From Halorussus vallis (GTDB taxonomy: Archaea > Halobacteriota > Halobacteria > Halobacteriales > Haladaptataceae): DNA of 64,000 bases. The notes below the pieces were generated by a model. The model ran no database searches and was not told where the DNA came from. It saw only the letters and a list, made by a program, of their open reading frames with translations. The stretch covers positions 2,046,001 to 2,110,000 of the forward strand of contig NZ_CP100000.1 of assembly GCF_024138165.1 (NCBI RefSeq), given 5' to 3'. Shown here piece after piece: positions 62,992 to 64,000 of this stretch (position 1 is the first letter of the stretch; each line of letters opens with the position of its first letter). The position numbers and the translations under genes are program-made.

Positions 62992-64000
62992 TGGTGCCGG
63001 CGACGCTCGTGCGACCAGAACTCGTCCGATTAGAACTCGTCCGAGCGGTCGCCCGGCGAGCGGCCGTCCCCGGCGTTTCCGTTCCGGGGTTCGACGCGAC
63101 GGTCGAGTTCGCCCGGCCCGCCGTCCTCGCCGCGCTCCCGGTCGCCGCGGTCGTCCTCGGGTTGCTCGTCCTCCGCCGCGGCGGCGGCCGGGCGGCGACC
63201 CCGGACGCGGGAGCGGGTCGGCGCGCCCGAATCGCGCTGTTGGCGACCCGGACGGTCGTCGTCGCCTGCCTCGTCGTCGCCGCGGCCGGCCCGACGACGG
63301 TCACCACCGCGACGACCCCGGGCGACCCGACGGTCACGATGCTGGTCGACCGGAGCGCGAGCACGGACGTCTACCCGTCGGTCGCCGACGACCTCGAGGC
63401 CGCCATCGAATCGGAGGGCGTCGCCGTCGACCGGGTTCGGGTCGCCGCGGGCAATCGCTCGCGCGTCGGCGACGGACTGCTCGCGAACCTCCGGCCGAAC
63501 GGGAGCGTGCTCGTGGTCTCGGACGGGCGGGTGACCGGGGGCGCGTCGCTCGCGCGCGCCGCCGACGTCGCCGAGTCCGTCGACGCGACCGTCAACCGGG
63601 TTCGGTTGACGCCGAACCGGACCGACCGTCGCGTCGCGGTCTTCGGACCGTCGAAGGTGAGCGTCGGCGTCGAGAACCGGTTCGCGGTCCGCGTCTCCGG
63701 CGTCGAGAGCGGAGAATCCGCCGGAGGCGGCGGAGAGGGCGCGAACGGCGGGGCTGCACCGACCGGCGCGACGGTGACCATCGAGGTCGACGGCTCGGTG
63801 GTCGACTCCCGGCCGGTCCCCGAGAACGGAACCGTCTCGGTCACCCGGAACTTCTCGTCCGTCGGCCCGCACCGAATCACGGCCCGACTGAACGGCGACG
63901 ACGTCCACGCGGCCAACGACGTCTACCGCAAGACGGTCCAGGCGGTCGAGCGACCGCGCGTGCTGTACGTCAGTCGCGGCGACTACGCGCTGGAGGAGTA
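62991..64000 (+). CDS. vWA domain membrane protein, C-terminus cut by window end
   Basis: The reading frame starts with ATG overlapping the previous stop by one base and continues open to the right edge (336 codons). Two hydrophobic helices near residues 42-62 and 82-102 (LAALPVAAVVLGLLVLRR; IALLATRTVVVACLVVAAAG) precede a vWA domain with VTMLVDRSASTDVYP (D-x-S-x-S). An extracellular beta-rich part rich in Val and Thr follows. It is the second member of the BatA-like unit. The remainder lies outside the window. Confidence 0.8.
   Translation, partial: MVPATLVRPELVRLELVRAVARRAAVPGVSVPGFDATVEFARPAVLAALPVAAVVLGLLVLRRGGGRAATPDAGAGRRARIALLATRTVVVACLVVAAAGPTTVTTATTPGDPTVTMLVDRSASTDVYPSVADDLEAAIESEGVAVDRVRVAAGNRSRVGDGLLANLRPNGSVLVVSDGRVTGGASLARAADVAESVDATVNRVRLTPNRTDRRVAVFGPSKVSVGVENRFAVRVSGVESGESAGGGGEGANGGAAPTGATVTIEVDGSVVDSRPVPENGTVSVTRNFSSVGPHRITARLNGDDVHAANDVYRKTVQAVERPRVLYVSRGDYALEE

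Overview
This window comes from a haloarchaeon (class Halobacteria). It is very GC-rich and the proteins are strongly acidic. It carries haloarchaea-specific families (double-length TatC, HalOD1, amphi-Trp, DUF7344- and DUF7563-type small proteins, a bat-type HTH regulator, a soluble HTR transducer) and archaeal information-processing genes (Orc1/Cdc6, PCNA, RFC small subunit, archaeal AlaRS, ribosomal protein L40e). Many genes start at an ATG or GTG about 25-30 nt downstream of a TATA-like box, as expected for leaderless haloarchaeal transcripts. The genus cannot be fixed from the sequence; a Halorussus-like organism is a guess.

Layout. 1-1.1 kb: end of a phosphonate ABC importer (phnC-phnE). 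1.6-3.9 kb: an exported beta-propeller protein with a degenerate kinase domain. 4-10.4 kb: family-4 uracil-DNA glycosylase, DUF99, MBL hydrolase, hisH, cupin, L40e, a secreted beta-helix protein and tsr3. 11.3-17.2 kb: small proteins, PCNA, a MEDS-GAF-PAS histidine kinase and RrmJ with a TRAM domain. 17.3-22.8 kb: lipoprotein, queuosine-precursor transporter with a ribbon-helix-helix protein, and the divergent tatC pair. 23.3-30.1 kb: larE, DoxX, a double nitroreductase-like protein, a MutS-like ATPase, DUF1059 and orc1/cdc6. 30.5-37.1 kb: SDR, Tat substrate, MacB-type permease and ATPase, Ca2+/Na+ antiporter and wHTH. 37.2-44.7 kb: rpiA, DUF1931, larB, GIY-YIG, FMN reductase, phosphohexomutase, FkbM methyltransferase, GNAT and a SAMP2-like/peroxiredoxin fusion. 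44.8-50.6 kb: bactofilin-like protein, RFC small subunit, an ABC exporter and HalOD1. 50.8-64 kb: alaS, bat-like regulator, HTR, membrane proteins, Dps and two BatA/vWA proteins, the last cut by the window end.

The most striking gene is at 43869-44690. Its first 68 residues look like a complete SAMP2 ubiquitin-like modifier ending in Gly-Gly, and they are joined in frame to an AhpC/TSA-type redoxin domain. This resembles a eukaryotic ubiquitin-fusion precursor and is the best candidate here for an undescribed system.

The long intergenic gaps are not empty. They hold at least three dispersed repeat families. Family A has four copies with nested stems that keep pairing while their bases change. 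Family B has two copies that begin with a hairpin plus T-run and continue as a string of mini-hairpins. Family C has three copies sharing a GAATCGGTTGGGGAGG-type core. Many of the hairpins end in GNA-type triloops (GAA, GGA, GCA). No CRISPR array, rRNA, tRNA, transposase or integrase was recognised.
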